A program made the translations under genes and the position numbers. From the NCBI RefSeq assembly GCF_914768025.1, contig NZ_CAJZCE010000003.1, forward strand, positions 1 to 64,000: a DNA stretch of 64,000 nt. The letters are read 5' to 3'. The notes under the pieces were generated by a model. It did no database searches, was not told where the DNA came from, and worked only from the letters and a program-made list of their open reading frames with translations. This document shows positions 29,189 through 39,823 of this stretch, piece by piece (the stretch's first letter is position 1; each line of letters starts with the position of its first letter). This DNA comes from Snodgrassella gandavensis (GTDB lineage: Bacteria; Pseudomonadota; Gammaproteobacteria; Burkholderiales; Neisseriaceae).

Positions 29189-30574
29189 ATGAATTCCAAG
29201 AACAATGATACGCAAATGAATTTTGCCGAAAGGCGTGCTACCTGGGGGCTAGGGGCAGTTTTTTCACTGCGCATGCTGGGTATGTTTATGGTATTGCCTG
29301 TTCTGACTACCTATGGCATGACGTTACAGGACGCCAGTGAAAGCCTGATTGGGCTGGCAATCGGAATTTATGGTCTGATGCAGGCAATCTTACAGATTCC
29401 ATTTGGCTTGTGGTCTGACCGTTTTGGCCGCAAGCCTTTAATTGTTGGTGGCTTATTGATTTTTACTCTGGGCAGTATCATTGCTGCTTTAACCACCTCC
29501 ATATGGGGAATAATTCTGGGACGTGCTTTACAGGGCAGTGGCGCCATTGCGGCAGCAGTAATGGCTTTGCTATCCGACCTGACCCGTGAACAGAATCGTA
29601 CCAAAGCCATGGCTTTTATTGGTATCAGCTTCGGCATCACTTTTGCGATTGCTATGGTATGCGGGCCAATAATCACACATGCGATAGGTTTACATGGTTT
29701 GTTCTGGGTAATTGCAGCACTGGCACTGGCCGCTATTGTGCTTACTCTATTTTTTGTTCCTGACAGCAGTGTTCATATTCTTAATCGTGACTCAGGTATG
29801 GTACGTGGCAGCTTTGGTACCGTGTTGCGTAATCATTCGCTATTTAAGCTGAACATCGGTATTTTTTGTATGCACTTCCTGCTGATGTCAACTTTTGTAG
29901 CTTTACCGGTACAATTGGAGCTCTCAGGCTTTCCAGCGGCCAGTCACTGGCAGATTTATCTGTATACGATGCTGATTGCTTTCATTACTGTTCTGCCACC
30001 AATTATTTATGCTGAAAGCAAACGAAAAATGCGGCGGGTTTTTATCTTTTGCGTTGCCGTGCTGCTTATTGCTGAAGCTATATTGTGGCTGGCTGATACT
30101 TCCTTCTGGCCATTGGTTGTAGGTGTTTTATTGTTCTTTATTGCTTTTAATCTGATGGAAGCACTCCTGCCCTCATGGGTAAGTAAAGAAGCACCAGCAG
30201 GTTATAAAGGCACGGCAATGGGTATTTATGCTACGGGTCAGTTTCTGGGCGTAGCCTGTGGTGGCACAACTGGCGGCTGGCTGGCAGCACATACTGGTGC
30301 GCATACGGTATTCTTATTCGGTATTGGGTTGACTCTTGCATGGCTGTTGCTTAGTTTTACCATGCGGGAACCGCCCTATTTAGCCAGCCTGCGCTTAACT
30401 CTGGATAGTAAACAAACTTTGCCCAATAATGCCCAGCAGCAATTAATGCAAATGGCTGGAGTACATCAGGTTTTGCTTGTGCCAGAAGAGCACAGTATCT
30501 ATATCAAAATTGACAGTAAAATCACTAGCCGTAAACAACTGGAAATGTTTATCAGCACTATTACAAATAAATAA
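29189..30574 (+). CDS. YajR-like MFS transporter with C-terminal YAM domain
   Basis: A 461-residue protein: 12 membrane segments with MFS motif A (GLWSDRFGRKPLIVGG) and motif-C-like sequence GISFGITFAIAMVCGP, then a soluble tail (about 395-461) including MQMAGVHQVLLVPEEHSIYI. That ferredoxin-like tail matches the YAM domain of E. coli YajR. The substrate is unknown; drug or proton-coupled export is usual in the family. The start at 29189 has no clear ribosome site; ATG 29216 is an alternative that keeps all helices. It begins just past the cyo terminator. Confidence 0.83.
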   Translation: MNSKNNDTQMNFAERRATWGLGAVFSLRMLGMFMVLPVLTTYGMTLQDASESLIGLAIGIYGLMQAILQIPFGLWSDRFGRKPLIVGGLLIFTLGSIIAALTTSIWGIILGRALQGSGAIAAAVMALLSDLTREQNRTKAMAFIGISFGITFAIAMVCGPIITHAIGLHGLFWVIAALALAAIVLTLFFVPDSSVHILNRDSGMVRGSFGTVLRNHSLFKLNIGIFCMHFLLMSTFVALPVQLELSGFPAASHWQIYLYTMLIAFITVLPPIIYAESKRKMRRVFIFCVAVLLIAEAILWLADTSFWPLVVGVLLFFIAFNLMEALLPSWVSKEAPAGYKGTAMGIYATGQFLGVACGGTTGGWLAAHTGAHTVFLFGIGLTLAWLLLSFTMREPPYLASLRLTLDSKQTLPNNAQQQLMQMAGVHQVLLVPEEHSIYIKIDSKITSRKQLEMFISTITNK

Positions 30575-30576
30575 AA

Positions 30577-30621
30577 ACAGGCATAAGCCAGTAATCATTA
30601 ATATTACCAGCCTATGCCTGT
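30577..30621 (+). terminator. Hairpin after the YajR-like gene
   Basis: ACAGGCATA pairs with TATGCCTGT, with an inner GTAAT/ATTAC pair. There is no T run, so termination is uncertain. Confidence 0.45.
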
Positions 30622-30768
30622 CTATTGAGTGCTACAGAACAAGTTGCAAAAAAACTCTCAGATTTACCTGCTAACCTTATCGCAATTTATACTCAAATCT
30701 GGTGAAATTTTATACTAAGCAAAATCTGCCTGCATAATTTCCGTTTTTTTGCCTATATTAATCCAGTG

Positions 30769-32508
30769 CTAAGTGATTGATGCCTGTCCGAATGCATGCA
30801 TGATTTCATTGGCTAATACAATCTGGCTGTCGACGACCTTAGTTGCACCTGCCTGAATAAATAACTGTTTGTCTTGTTCATATCTGCTGAAAGTTACTAT
30901 TTGTAGCTGCGGATTGAGCGCCAGCGCCGCTTTGATAATCGACTCTACCTCGGTTTTATTCTGGATGGTAATAATTAGGTTTTTGGCCTGAGCCACAAAT
31001 ACTGCATCCAGCATACCATCTGATAATGCGTGCCCATAGGCTACGGGTATCTGGCGTGCACGCAATTGGGTGACTACCTCAAGACGGTTTTCCTGTACAT
31101 ACACGGTTTCATTCTGTGCCTGCAAATGCCTGATTACCTCCTGACCAACCGGACCAGCACCGACAAGTACTGTATGATTGCTTACAGGAGGAGCCACTGC
31201 CATGTCTTCATCAATAAAATAAATCGATACTGGTTTAATTGGTGCCGCCACTTTTGCATGGGGCTTATCTGACAACATGCCGCTATCAGGCACACTGGCT
31301 GTTACTATTGTTTCCTGCTGGAACTGTTTTTTCACATAACGATTCAGCCAGACAAATAAAAATGGATTACAGATAATTGAAATCAGGGCACTGCCCAGAA
31401 TCAGGTCACTGGCCAATGGTGGCAGGATGTTGTATACCGCCCCCAGACTGGCAATCATAAAGGAAAATTCACCAATCTGTGCCAATGCCACTGCGATTGT
31501 CAGTGCAGTTTGTGGCGGATATCCGAATACGCGCACAATCAGAAATGCCCCCAGGCTTTTGCCTATTACTACCACCAGCAGGGTTGCCAATAGCAATAAT
31601 GGTTCTCGAATAATAATACTGGGGTCAAACAGCATGCCTACTGAAACAAAAAACAGTACGGTAAAAAATTCGCGCAAGCCACTGGAAGCATCTTCAGCAG
31701 TATGGTTCATGCTGGTTTCACTAATAATGGCGCCAGCAAAAAAAGCGCCCAGTGCAAAAGATACGCCAAAAAGATAATTTGCCAGTATGGCACAGCCCAA
31801 AGCAACGGCAATCACGGCCAGCCGGAAAAGCTCAGGACTACCGGTGCCAACCACCCGCTGTAAAGACCATGGAATCAATCTACGTCCGAGAAACAGCATC
31901 ACTAGGACAAAGGCGACAATCTGGACGCTGGTTTTGCCAAGCAAGTAAAGCAGATTAGCACCTGAAACACTGCCCTGCCCGGATAGAACCGGTGCCAGTG
32001 CTGGAATCATCACCAGCACAAATACCATGGCTATGTCTTCAACAATCAGCCAGCCGGTAGCAATTCGTCCCTGAGAAGAATCGCCCAGATGCCAGCGTTG
32101 CAAAGCTGCTATCAGCACAACGGTAGAAGCACATGATAGTGCCAGCCCAAACACCACACCAGCACCGGTACGCCAGCCGGCCAGCCAGGCCAGTAGCCAG
32201 CCCAGCAAGGTAGCCAGTGTTATCTGAATCAGCGCACCCGGTATGGCCACACGTTTTACAGCCAGTAAATCACGGATAGAAAAATGCAGCCCCACTCCGA
32301 ACATCAGCAGAATCACACCCAGCTCAGCCAACTGCTGTGACAAGTGCATATCTGCGGTAAAGCCTTTGGTATAAGGACCAACGATTATGCCCGCCAGCAG
32401 ATAACCGACGAGTGGAGGCATTCGCAGCTTATGCGCGATATAGCCAAGTACAAAGGCAAAAAATAAACCACCAACGATGGTTTCAACCAGTGGAAATGAG
32501 TGATGCAT
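30769..32508 (-). CDS. ybaL: CPA2 cation:proton antiporter, YbaL type
   Basis: A 579-residue inner-membrane protein. About 12 helices (residues 5-390) include LGYIAHKLRMPPLVGYLLAG and LAELGVILLMFGVGLHFS, which closely follow the YbaL/KefB pattern. The C-terminal part is a TrkA-N/Rossmann domain (HTVLVGAGPVGQEVIRHLQ, about 440-579) that senses nucleotides or redox state. It probably exchanges K+ or Na+ for protons. It is divergent from the Dyp peroxidase gene and has a 330-base shared upstream region. Confidence 0.9.
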   Translation of the reverse strand: MHHSFPLVETIVGGLFFAFVLGYIAHKLRMPPLVGYLLAGIIVGPYTKGFTADMHLSQQLAELGVILLMFGVGLHFSIRDLLAVKRVAIPGALIQITLATLLGWLLAWLAGWRTGAGVVFGLALSCASTVVLIAALQRWHLGDSSQGRIATGWLIVEDIAMVFVLVMIPALAPVLSGQGSVSGANLLYLLGKTSVQIVAFVLVMLFLGRRLIPWSLQRVVGTGSPELFRLAVIAVALGCAILANYLFGVSFALGAFFAGAIISETSMNHTAEDASSGLREFFTVLFFVSVGMLFDPSIIIREPLLLLATLLVVVIGKSLGAFLIVRVFGYPPQTALTIAVALAQIGEFSFMIASLGAVYNILPPLASDLILGSALISIICNPFLFVWLNRYVKKQFQQETIVTASVPDSGMLSDKPHAKVAAPIKPVSIYFIDEDMAVAPPVSNHTVLVGAGPVGQEVIRHLQAQNETVYVQENRLEVVTQLRARQIPVAYGHALSDGMLDAVFVAQAKNLIITIQNKTEVESIIKAALALNPQLQIVTFSRYEQDKQLFIQAGATKVVDSQIVLANEIMHAFGQASIT

Positions 32509-32844
32509 TGCTTTCCCAGAGTAATAGTTAGTAATAGTAAATAATCTATACTAGCGAAAAAATCCCAACAAATAAAAGCTTTTATAAGATTTTAGGTTAT
32601 AATTGTCGTTTCTTATCTAGATTTTTCATATCTTATGCTTAAATAGCTCTATTTATTTACTGCATTGCTGAAAAGGGTAGCTAAGATGGCCAGATTTGTT
32701 ACCTGAGTTAATCAGTCAGACTGAAAAAGGTTATATTGCGGTTTTTTCCGGAACATGGTTAACAATATTTAATTTTATGCCTGTTTTGTACTTAATAACG
32801 CTTGTTAATTTCACTATAATATTGGTTTAGGAAAGTATTTATTA
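32509..32844. other. Divergent promoter region ybaL / Dyp peroxidase
   Basis: About 336 AT-rich bases between genes that point away from each other, so it must hold both promoters. A TATAAT at about 32814 could be the -10 box for the peroxidase, but no well-spaced -35 partner is visible. Confidence 0.45.
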
Positions 32845-33783
32845 ATGACAATAGACAGAATACCGCCGGTTGTAGCCTATCCGGGTAAAAGCGCATTATT
32901 TATTATCCTTGGCCTACAGGATAATGATATAGCCATTGCCAGAGTGCTTGAATTCATCACCGGATTCTCAGCTTTAGTACGCAGTATGCATGGCCGTTTT
33001 CACGATGAAAACTTCAATGCATTAATGGGAATTGGTTCGGATGCATGGGATAAATTACGCCCGGGAAAACCAAAGCCAAAAGAATTGGTGCCTTTTACTG
33101 CTATCAAAGGTGACAGACATACAGCCGTAGCCACATCAGGTGATTTGTTTTTTCATATTCGCGCAGATCGTCAGGATATCTGTTATGAAATGGCTGCAAT
33201 GATTCACGAGTTGCTGGCAGACGCTACTTATTCTATTGATGAAGTAAGTGGCTTTCGTTATCTTGATGGACGTGCCATCATTGGTTTTGTTGATGGTACG
33301 GAAAATCCAGAAGACACAACTAAAACTGATTACGCACTGGTAGGTGATGAAGACCCATTGTTCCGCAATGGCAGCTATGCCTTTACCCAGAAATATCTGC
33401 ATAATATGCAGGCGTGGCGACAATTATCAGTGGAAGAGCAGGAAAAAGTCATTGGCCGTCGCCGTTTCAATGATATTGAACTGTCTGATGAGGAAAAACC
33501 GCAAACAGCACATAACAATGTAAGCAAAGCTTATGATGCTGAAGGCAATGAGCTGAAAATTGTTCGCGCCAATGTTGCATTTGCTCATCCATCGAAAAAC
33601 GAGTATGGCACGTTTTTTATCGGTTATGCACGTTCTTTTGCGGTAACACGCCAAATGCTGCAACATATGTTTACTGGTAATGCTGAAGGGCATGTAGACC
33701 GCCTGCTGGATTTCAGTACCCCGGTAAGCGGCAGCCTGTATTTTATTCCGGCATCGGATTTACTGGATGAATTTGATTCGTGA
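32845..33783 (+). CDS. Dyp-type haem peroxidase, YfeX-like
   Basis: A 312-residue protein without signal peptide or Tat motif, so cytoplasmic. It has the Dyp signature GFVDGTENPEDTT (catalytic Asp), the proximal haem His in VAFAHPSKNEYG, and GTFFIGYARSFAVTRQML. Length and motifs fit the YfeX/EfeB-like class. It oxidises porphyrins or dyes with hydrogen peroxide; the natural substrate is unknown. AGGAAA lies about 10 bases before the ATG. No encapsulin gene is adjacent. Confidence 0.92.
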   Translation: MTIDRIPPVVAYPGKSALFIILGLQDNDIAIARVLEFITGFSALVRSMHGRFHDENFNALMGIGSDAWDKLRPGKPKPKELVPFTAIKGDRHTAVATSGDLFFHIRADRQDICYEMAAMIHELLADATYSIDEVSGFRYLDGRAIIGFVDGTENPEDTTKTDYALVGDEDPLFRNGSYAFTQKYLHNMQAWRQLSVEEQEKVIGRRRFNDIELSDEEKPQTAHNNVSKAYDAEGNELKIVRANVAFAHPSKNEYGTFFIGYARSFAVTRQMLQHMFTGNAEGHVDRLLDFSTPVSGSLYFIPASDLLDEFDS

Positions 33784-33891
33784 GTTACTACTATTGCATG
33801 TTTCTATTCAAGGGAAACTTGCTATAAAACTGCGCCAGATTCGAATTAACCATGATTTATTACAACACTTCAATAAAGGAAAACTGTTTGG

Positions 33892-35394
33892 ATGGGTAGT
33901 GTACTTTTTTTACAGGCAATTACGGTTATCTTCTCGCTGTCTATTGTCACCACGCTTTTAAATAAACGTTTATTTGACATGCCTCAGGCCATTGGTGTGC
34001 CAATTGTTTCCGCGATTCTGGTATTTTCCCTGCAATGGGGTATGAATCTGTTCGGGCGTAATCATTTTATTCATGTGGATATCATGGCGTTAAAAGCCGC
34101 TGTTAGCCATATTAACTTTTATGATTTTCTGGTAAACGGCGTAATCTGTTTTATCCTTACCTCCTCAGCCCTCAAATTCAGAATTTCTGATTTAAAACGC
34201 TACTGGCGCCAGATTCTGATTCTGGCTACATTGGGCTTGCTGTTATGTTCAGCACTCTTTGGCAGTCTGCTTTATGCGTTCCAGTTTCTGGTTGGCGATC
34301 ATGTGCCCTTGCTGGTATTGTTGCTGCTGGGTTCGGCTCTTGGTGCCACAGACCCTATCGGCATTAAGGGCGTATTAAGCTCAGTGCGCACGCCTCGCCA
34401 CTTAATGGTAAAGCTGGAGGGTGAATCATTATTCAATGATGCCATGTGTATCGTGGTATTCATGACCATTCTTACCCTGATTAACGGACAGCATGTTTCA
34501 CCGGTTGGTGTGGTTGAGAATTTTTTCTATGAAATCATTGTTGCGGTGATTATCGGGTTTATTTTCGGTATTGGTGCGCTGCGTCTCTTACATGGCAAAC
34601 ATGAAAATGAGTCACTGATTCTGGCAACAGCACTGCTGGCTTCCGGTTCGTATCTAGTGGCTTATTTTGCTCATGCATCCGGCCCGATTGCCTGTGTAGT
34701 AGGCGGCCTGATTGTCGGTAACAAATGGCAGGAAGTATTACAGAAGAAAGAAATTGATGACGTTAATAATTTCTGGCATGCGGTAGAGGGTATCATCAAT
34801 TCGTTTTTGTTTACCCTGATTGGTCTGGAACTCTTTATTGTTGATATGAGCAAAACGCTGGTTATCGGCGGTATTGTGGCGTTCGTACTGCTTCATCTGA
34901 GCCGTTTCATTGGCAACATATTGGCATTTATGCTGTTTCCGAAAGTCTATAAGAAAAGCTATCATGGCAGCCTAACCATTTTGTCATGGGGCGGTGTACG
35001 CGGTGGTATTTCACTAGCTCTGATTCTGGCTGTAGCCAATATGCCGGCACTGGCCAAATACAGTGATATTCTGGTTGGATACACCTTTATCTGTGTACTG
35101 CTTTCCGGAGTAGTGTGTGGTCTTGGTTTGCCCGAAGTGCTCAATGCGTTTTATCACAATCCAAATGAGCCGAAATCCGGTTTTCGTGGCTGGTATCAGC
35201 GCCAATGTCACCGCTTTAACCGCAGTGGTGTTATGTATACCATTGAAGAGCGCTCCGATGGTTCAGAGTACATTTCCGTATATAATCCGATAGCTGTGGC
35301 TACAGCGGCCGCTGATCCGAGTGAGGAAATTGCACTGACTCCAGAAGAGTTAAAACAGAAAGTAGATAAACTGGAAAATCCAGATAATTTCTAA
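33892..35394 (+). CDS. CPA1 Na+/H+ antiporter (NhaP type)
   Basis: A 500-residue inner-membrane protein with about 12 hydrophobic segments in the first 415 residues. Motifs GSALGATDPIGIKGVLSSV and KLEGESLFNDAMCIVVF contain the TDP and ND transport residues of CPA1, and SWGGVRGGISLALILA is the family GGxRG motif. A hydrophilic tail of about 80 residues ends acidic. It would expel sodium for pH and salt balance. AAAGGAAAA precedes the ATG. It may be read from the peroxidase transcript (108-base gap). Confidence 0.9.
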   Translation: MGSVLFLQAITVIFSLSIVTTLLNKRLFDMPQAIGVPIVSAILVFSLQWGMNLFGRNHFIHVDIMALKAAVSHINFYDFLVNGVICFILTSSALKFRISDLKRYWRQILILATLGLLLCSALFGSLLYAFQFLVGDHVPLLVLLLLGSALGATDPIGIKGVLSSVRTPRHLMVKLEGESLFNDAMCIVVFMTILTLINGQHVSPVGVVENFFYEIIVAVIIGFIFGIGALRLLHGKHENESLILATALLASGSYLVAYFAHASGPIACVVGGLIVGNKWQEVLQKKEIDDVNNFWHAVEGIINSFLFTLIGLELFIVDMSKTLVIGGIVAFVLLHLSRFIGNILAFMLFPKVYKKSYHGSLTILSWGGVRGGISLALILAVANMPALAKYSDILVGYTFICVLLSGVVCGLGLPEVLNAFYHNPNEPKSGFRGWYQRQCHRFNRSGVMYTIEERSDGSEYISVYNPIAVATAAADPSEEIALTPEELKQKVDKLENPDNF

Positions 35395-35408
35395 ATGAAA
35401 CCAGTAAA

Positions 35409-35436
35409 GGCCAGCATAAACATGCTGGCCTTTTTT
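35409..35436 (+). terminator. Rho-independent terminator of the Na+/H+ antiporter
   Basis: Perfect 8-bp GGCCAGCA/TGCTGGCC stem with 6-base loop and six T, 14 bases past the stop. Confidence 0.95.
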
Positions 35437-35479
35437 ATGATGCACAATTGCAAAAACAAATTCCGATTGGCTGGTTTAC

Positions 35480-36892
35480 TTACCCCAACTGAGCTTCTAC
35501 GAACTGTTTAACCGCAGCAGTATCATTCTCCATCACGGTAACATGTTGCGGTAAATCCTCTAGTCCGGCCAGATTATCAGGGCGTGGAATCACCACGCCA
35601 TCCCCGACTGCCTCATGAATAGTTTGGGCAAATTTGGCGGCCTGCGCAGTTTCCAGACAAATAATGATTTCGCCGGCTTCGCGCAACTGTCGCGCCACCT
35701 TTACCCCATCTGCTGTATGCGGATCAATCAGTTCCCCATCTTGTGCATACACTTGAGCAATGGTTTGCAGGCGGTCAGCATGGGTACTTTTACCAGCAGC
35801 AAAGCCATACTGATGCTGAATTTTATCCAGCAGATGGCTTAAATCAAATCCGCTGCCTGTAGCAACCTGCTGCCATAGCTGCTGAACCTGTGCACCATCA
35901 TGGTCGAGCAAGTCATAAACAAAGCGTTCAAAATTGGATGCCTTGGAAATATCCATCGATGGGCTGGAAGTAACAAAGGTATGTGCAGCATCTCGAGGAC
36001 GATAATGGCCGGTATTAAAAAATTCGTTCAATACGTCGTTTTCATTAGTAGCCACAAGCAGACGATGAACAGGCAAGCCCATACTGCGGGCTATGTGTCC
36101 GGCCAGTACATTGCCAAAATTACCACTGGGTACACAAAATGATACTTTCTGCTCATTAGTACTTGTAGCGGCAAAATAGCCTTTAAAGTAATACACTACC
36201 TGAGCCACAATCCTTCCCCAATTGATGGAGTTAACTGTACTCAGGTGATAATGAGCTTTGAATGCATGATCATTTTGCAATGCTTTCACAATATCCTGAC
36301 AATCGTCAAACATGCCCTTAATGGCAATATTGAAGACATTCCTATCCTGCAAACTATACATCTGCGCACGCTGAAAATCGCTCATTTTGCCAAATGGCGA
36401 TAACATGAATACATTTACCCGTTCCTTGCCACGCAAAGCATATTCAGCAGCAGAACCGGTATCGCCACTGGTAGCACCAATAATATTCAGATAACGGTTT
36501 TCACGCTCCAGCACGTATTCAAACAGATTACCCAGCAACTGCATGGCCATGTCTTTAAATGCCAGTGTTGGCCCATTCGAAAGTGCTTCAATGCAGATAC
36601 CATCATGTAATGTTCTCAGCGGTGTGATTTCATTATTACCAAACACTTCTGTGGTATAGGTTTTATTAATGATTGCCTGCAAATCTGCTTTGGGAATATC
36701 GGTAGCAAACAGACTGATAATCTGCATGGCCAGCTCGGCATAACTTAATGAGCGCCAGTCATGCAGGGTAATTGCATCTACATGCGGATAGTTTTGTGGC
36801 AACAACAAACCGCCATCATCAGCTAGACCGGCCATTAATGCCTGACTGAAGCTTTTTGGTGCTGTCTGCCCTCTGGTACTAATGTATTTCAT
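35480..36892 (-). CDS. thrC: Threonine synthase
   Basis: A 470-residue PLP enzyme. It begins MKYISTRGQTAPKSFSQAL; ATG 36892 is chosen because AGGAG lies 6 bases before it. The PLP lysine is in SNGPTLAFKDMAMQLLG, and the phosphate-binding GATSGDTGSAAEYALRG and VPSGNFGNVLAGH follow. This is the longer ThrC class found in proteobacteria and yeast. It converts O-phosphohomoserine to threonine. It is convergent with the antiporter gene; no other thr genes are nearby. Confidence 0.97.
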   Translation of the reverse strand: MKYISTRGQTAPKSFSQALMAGLADDGGLLLPQNYPHVDAITLHDWRSLSYAELAMQIISLFATDIPKADLQAIINKTYTTEVFGNNEITPLRTLHDGICIEALSNGPTLAFKDMAMQLLGNLFEYVLERENRYLNIIGATSGDTGSAAEYALRGKERVNVFMLSPFGKMSDFQRAQMYSLQDRNVFNIAIKGMFDDCQDIVKALQNDHAFKAHYHLSTVNSINWGRIVAQVVYYFKGYFAATSTNEQKVSFCVPSGNFGNVLAGHIARSMGLPVHRLLVATNENDVLNEFFNTGHYRPRDAAHTFVTSSPSMDISKASNFERFVYDLLDHDGAQVQQLWQQVATGSGFDLSHLLDKIQHQYGFAAGKSTHADRLQTIAQVYAQDGELIDPHTADGVKVARQLREAGEIIICLETAQAAKFAQTIHEAVGDGVVIPRPDNLAGLEDLPQHVTVMENDTAAVKQFVEAQLG

Positions 36893-37446
36893 TATTTCTC
36901 CTGTATGATTATCCAATCATATCTGGACCAAGTTAATAACGCTGCATTTTTAAGCTGCATACTCCAGCCTGAGATGCAAAAAATCCAGCTACCCTTTGCT
37001 GGCGAGCCTGAGGATCAACCATTTTGCAACTTCTTTGATATTGAGCTTGCGTTTGGTGCGTTTCGCAACACAGCTACAATATTGCTTACGCTCTAGTGAC
37101 AGGTCAATTGTTCCTAAGCCACGGATACACGGCGGCTTACTTAACTGGCACTAACACTCCCGATCAATCACATATCCGGCAATGCCAGAAACCAGCCTAT
37201 CTTCTGATTTTTGGCCATATCTAATGTTAACCCCTATAGCCACCAATACAAAAAATAATCAAAACAATACTTTATTCGTTGACTTTTTTTCATTTGGATT
37301 AAAATCAGACTAAAATACAACTGTCCTTTTTATATATCATGTAGTCATGGCAATTATACACATAGTGCAACAGTTATATACCGAGCAAAACTCATACAAT
37401 CAGGTACAATATATTACACGAACTACCGTGTACTGAATGACACGAC
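36893..37446. other. Divergent intergenic region thrC / rarA
   Basis: About 550 bases with no supported gene. TTGACT at 37279 and TAAAAT at 37300 form a possible promoter for rarA, with a short 15-base spacer. No threonine attenuator-like leader was found upstream of thrC. Confidence 0.45.
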
Positions 37447-38760
37447 ATGGATTTATTTAATCAGAAACCTTTACCCCCACTGGCGGAACAGCTACGTCCG
37501 CAGAATCTGGATGAAGTAATTGGCCAGCAGCACCTGATTGGTACAGCTAAACCATTACGGGTTGCTGTAGAAACCGGACATCTGCATTCCATGCTGCTTT
37601 GGGGACCACCGGGAGTAGGCAAAACCACACTGGCTCGCATTCTGGCACAAAGCTTTAATGCCCAGTTTATCCCACTGTCTGCAGTTTTCTCTGGGGTAAA
37701 AGAAATCCGCTTAGCCGTGGAAAAAGCCCAGCTAGCTTTACAGCATGGCCAGCGTACCATCCTGTTTGTAGATGAAGTACACCGCTTTAATAAATCACAG
37801 CAGGATGCATTTTTACCCTATGTAGAAAACGGCGTGTTTACCTTTATTGGTGCCACGACAGAAAATCCCTCTTTTGAAGTTAATCCGGCACTTTTGAGCC
37901 GATCGCAGGTTTACACCCTCCATTCACTCAGCATCGAAGAACTGCAACAGCTACAGCAAAAAGTTTTCAGCCTGCCTGAATTCAAATCTTTTACCATTGC
38001 TACCGATGCGCAAACATTAATCCTCAACAGTGCCGATGGCGACGGCCGACGCTTTCTCAACTTACTCGAGCAACTGATTCATACTGCGCAGGCACAGCAA
38101 CAGACTGAAATCAGTGCGGCCTTAACAGCCAATAGTCTGGGTACTCAGTTACGCCGTTTTGATAAAGGTGGTGACAGCTTTTACGAACAGATTTCAGCAT
38201 TACATAAATCTGTGCGTGGTTCTCACCCCAATGCTGCCCTATACTGGTTTAGCCGTATGCTGGATGGAGGTGCAGACCCGCGTTATCTGGCACGGCGGAT
38301 TATCCGCATGGCTTGGGAAGATATAGGTCTGGCTGATCCGCGGGCGATGCAGATAGCCAATGATGCAGCCCTAACCTATGAACGGCTTGGCAGCCCTGAA
38401 GGTGAACTGGCTCTGGCACAGGCAGTGTTGTATCTGGCCTGCGCTGCCAAAAGTAATGCAGGTTATGTGGCTTATAATGAGGCGCGTGCATTTGTCAAAA
38501 AACATCCGTCCAGTGAAGTACCGGTACATTTACGCAACGCACCTACCAAACTGATGAAAGAACTGGGTTACGGTCGTGAATACCGTTATGCTCATGATGA
38601 ACCGCATGCTTATGCGGCTGGTGAAACTTATATGCCGGAAAATATGGATGAACCAGCATTCTATCAGCCAGTAACACGCGGACTGGAAATTAAAATCGCG
38701 GAAAAACTGGCTTTTTTACATAATCTTGATGAAGAGGCCGGACAGAATGAAACAAAATGA
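37447..38760 (+). CDS. rarA: Replication-associated recombination protein A (RarA/MgsA)
   Basis: A 437-residue AAA+ ATPase. Walker A is WGPPGVGKTTLARILA, Walker B ILFVDEVHRFNKSQQDAFLP, and sensor 1 FIGATTENPSFEVNPALLSR, all diagnostic for RarA. The C-terminal part holds the tetramerisation region (ALYWFSRMLDGGADPRYLAR). It acts at stalled replication forks. The stop overlaps the start of galM by 14 bases. Confidence 0.96.
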   Translation: MDLFNQKPLPPLAEQLRPQNLDEVIGQQHLIGTAKPLRVAVETGHLHSMLLWGPPGVGKTTLARILAQSFNAQFIPLSAVFSGVKEIRLAVEKAQLALQHGQRTILFVDEVHRFNKSQQDAFLPYVENGVFTFIGATTENPSFEVNPALLSRSQVYTLHSLSIEELQQLQQKVFSLPEFKSFTIATDAQTLILNSADGDGRRFLNLLEQLIHTAQAQQQTEISAALTANSLGTQLRRFDKGGDSFYEQISALHKSVRGSHPNAALYWFSRMLDGGADPRYLARRIIRMAWEDIGLADPRAMQIANDAALTYERLGSPEGELALAQAVLYLACAAKSNAGYVAYNEARAFVKKHPSSEVPVHLRNAPTKLMKELGYGREYRYAHDEPHAYAAGETYMPENMDEPAFYQPVTRGLEIKIAEKLAFLHNLDEEAGQNETK

Positions 38761-39823
38761 ACAATCATTGTGTACCATTGACACGCAACCATTCGGCTTG
38801 ATAGATGGTGAAAGCGCTACCCTGTGGACACTGGCAAACAGTGATGGTATGCAGGTATCGATTATGGACTTTGGTGCCATTATTACTTCGATTGTGATGC
38901 CAGACAGGGACAATAAGCTGGTTGAGTGTGTTTTGGGCTTTGATAGTGCTGAAGACTATGCCAGCAGCAGCTATCGTAGCAGCAACCCGCATCTAGGTGC
39001 GGTAATCGGCCGCCATGCCGGCCGTATCAGCCACGCCCATGCACCACTTAATCAGGAACTTATCCAGCTCACACCCAATCTGGGTGAACATCATATGCAC
39101 GGTGGCTATACCGGCTTTGACCAGAAATGGTGGACAGTCAGTACCACCCACGCAGATGAACATGCAGCTTCTGTCACCCTGCAATTATTCAGTGCCGATG
39201 GCGAAGAAGGCTACCCCGGCAACCTGAATGTACAGGTATGTTATACCCTGACCGCAAACAATGAATTAAATGTTGATTTTAGCGCCCAATCAGACCGGGA
39301 TACCTTTATCAATCTTACCCAGCACAGTTATTTTAATCTGGCTTTGCATGAAAATACCGTCAGCGAGCATCAACTATGGCTGTTACCACAGGAAATTATC
39401 GTTACCGATAACAACATGATGCCAACCGGTGCCATCACCAAAGCATCGGCTGCACTTGATTTTCATTCTGCCCGTCCAATCGCCAACAGCATTATTGATA
39501 CAGCCTATGTATTACCACCGCATTCAGCTAACAGCATCATTGCACGCATAAGCGCACCAGATACCGGCCTGTCCATGGCGGTTAAAACCGATGCGCCAGT
39601 GGTGGTGGTTTATAATGCCCAGCACCTGCACGAACAGCAGCTACCCAAGCGTAAATCACTCCGGCCATTTGCTGCTATCTGTTTTGAGCCACAAGGCTAT
39701 ACAGATGCTCCTAACCAGCCTGCATTCCCGAATAATATTCTGCGTGCTGATACTACATTTAAACAGCATATCACCTACATATTTAGCCGCGATCCTATCC
39801 AGCCCCTTATAGTTAATGGCTAA
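38747..39823 (+). CDS. galM: Aldose 1-epimerase (mutarotase)
   Basis: A 358-residue beta-sandwich enzyme. NPHLGAVIGRHAGRI, GEHHMHGGYTGFDQKWW (catalytic His) and NLTQHSYFNLA are the GalM motifs, and a late CFEPQGYTDAPNQPAF carries the catalytic Glu. It interconverts alpha and beta anomers of hexoses. I chose ATG 38747 because AGAGG lies before it; it overlaps the rarA stop, so the genes are coupled. No galK or galT is adjacent, so it may serve general sugar use. Confidence 0.94.
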   Translation: MKQNEQSLCTIDTQPFGLIDGESATLWTLANSDGMQVSIMDFGAIITSIVMPDRDNKLVECVLGFDSAEDYASSSYRSSNPHLGAVIGRHAGRISHAHAPLNQELIQLTPNLGEHHMHGGYTGFDQKWWTVSTTHADEHAASVTLQLFSADGEEGYPGNLNVQVCYTLTANNELNVDFSAQSDRDTFINLTQHSYFNLALHENTVSEHQLWLLPQEIIVTDNNMMPTGAITKASAALDFHSARPIANSIIDTAYVLPPHSANSIIARISAPDTGLSMAVKTDAPVVVVYNAQHLHEQQLPKRKSLRPFAAICFEPQGYTDAPNQPAFPNNILRADTTFKQHITYIFSRDPIQPLIVNG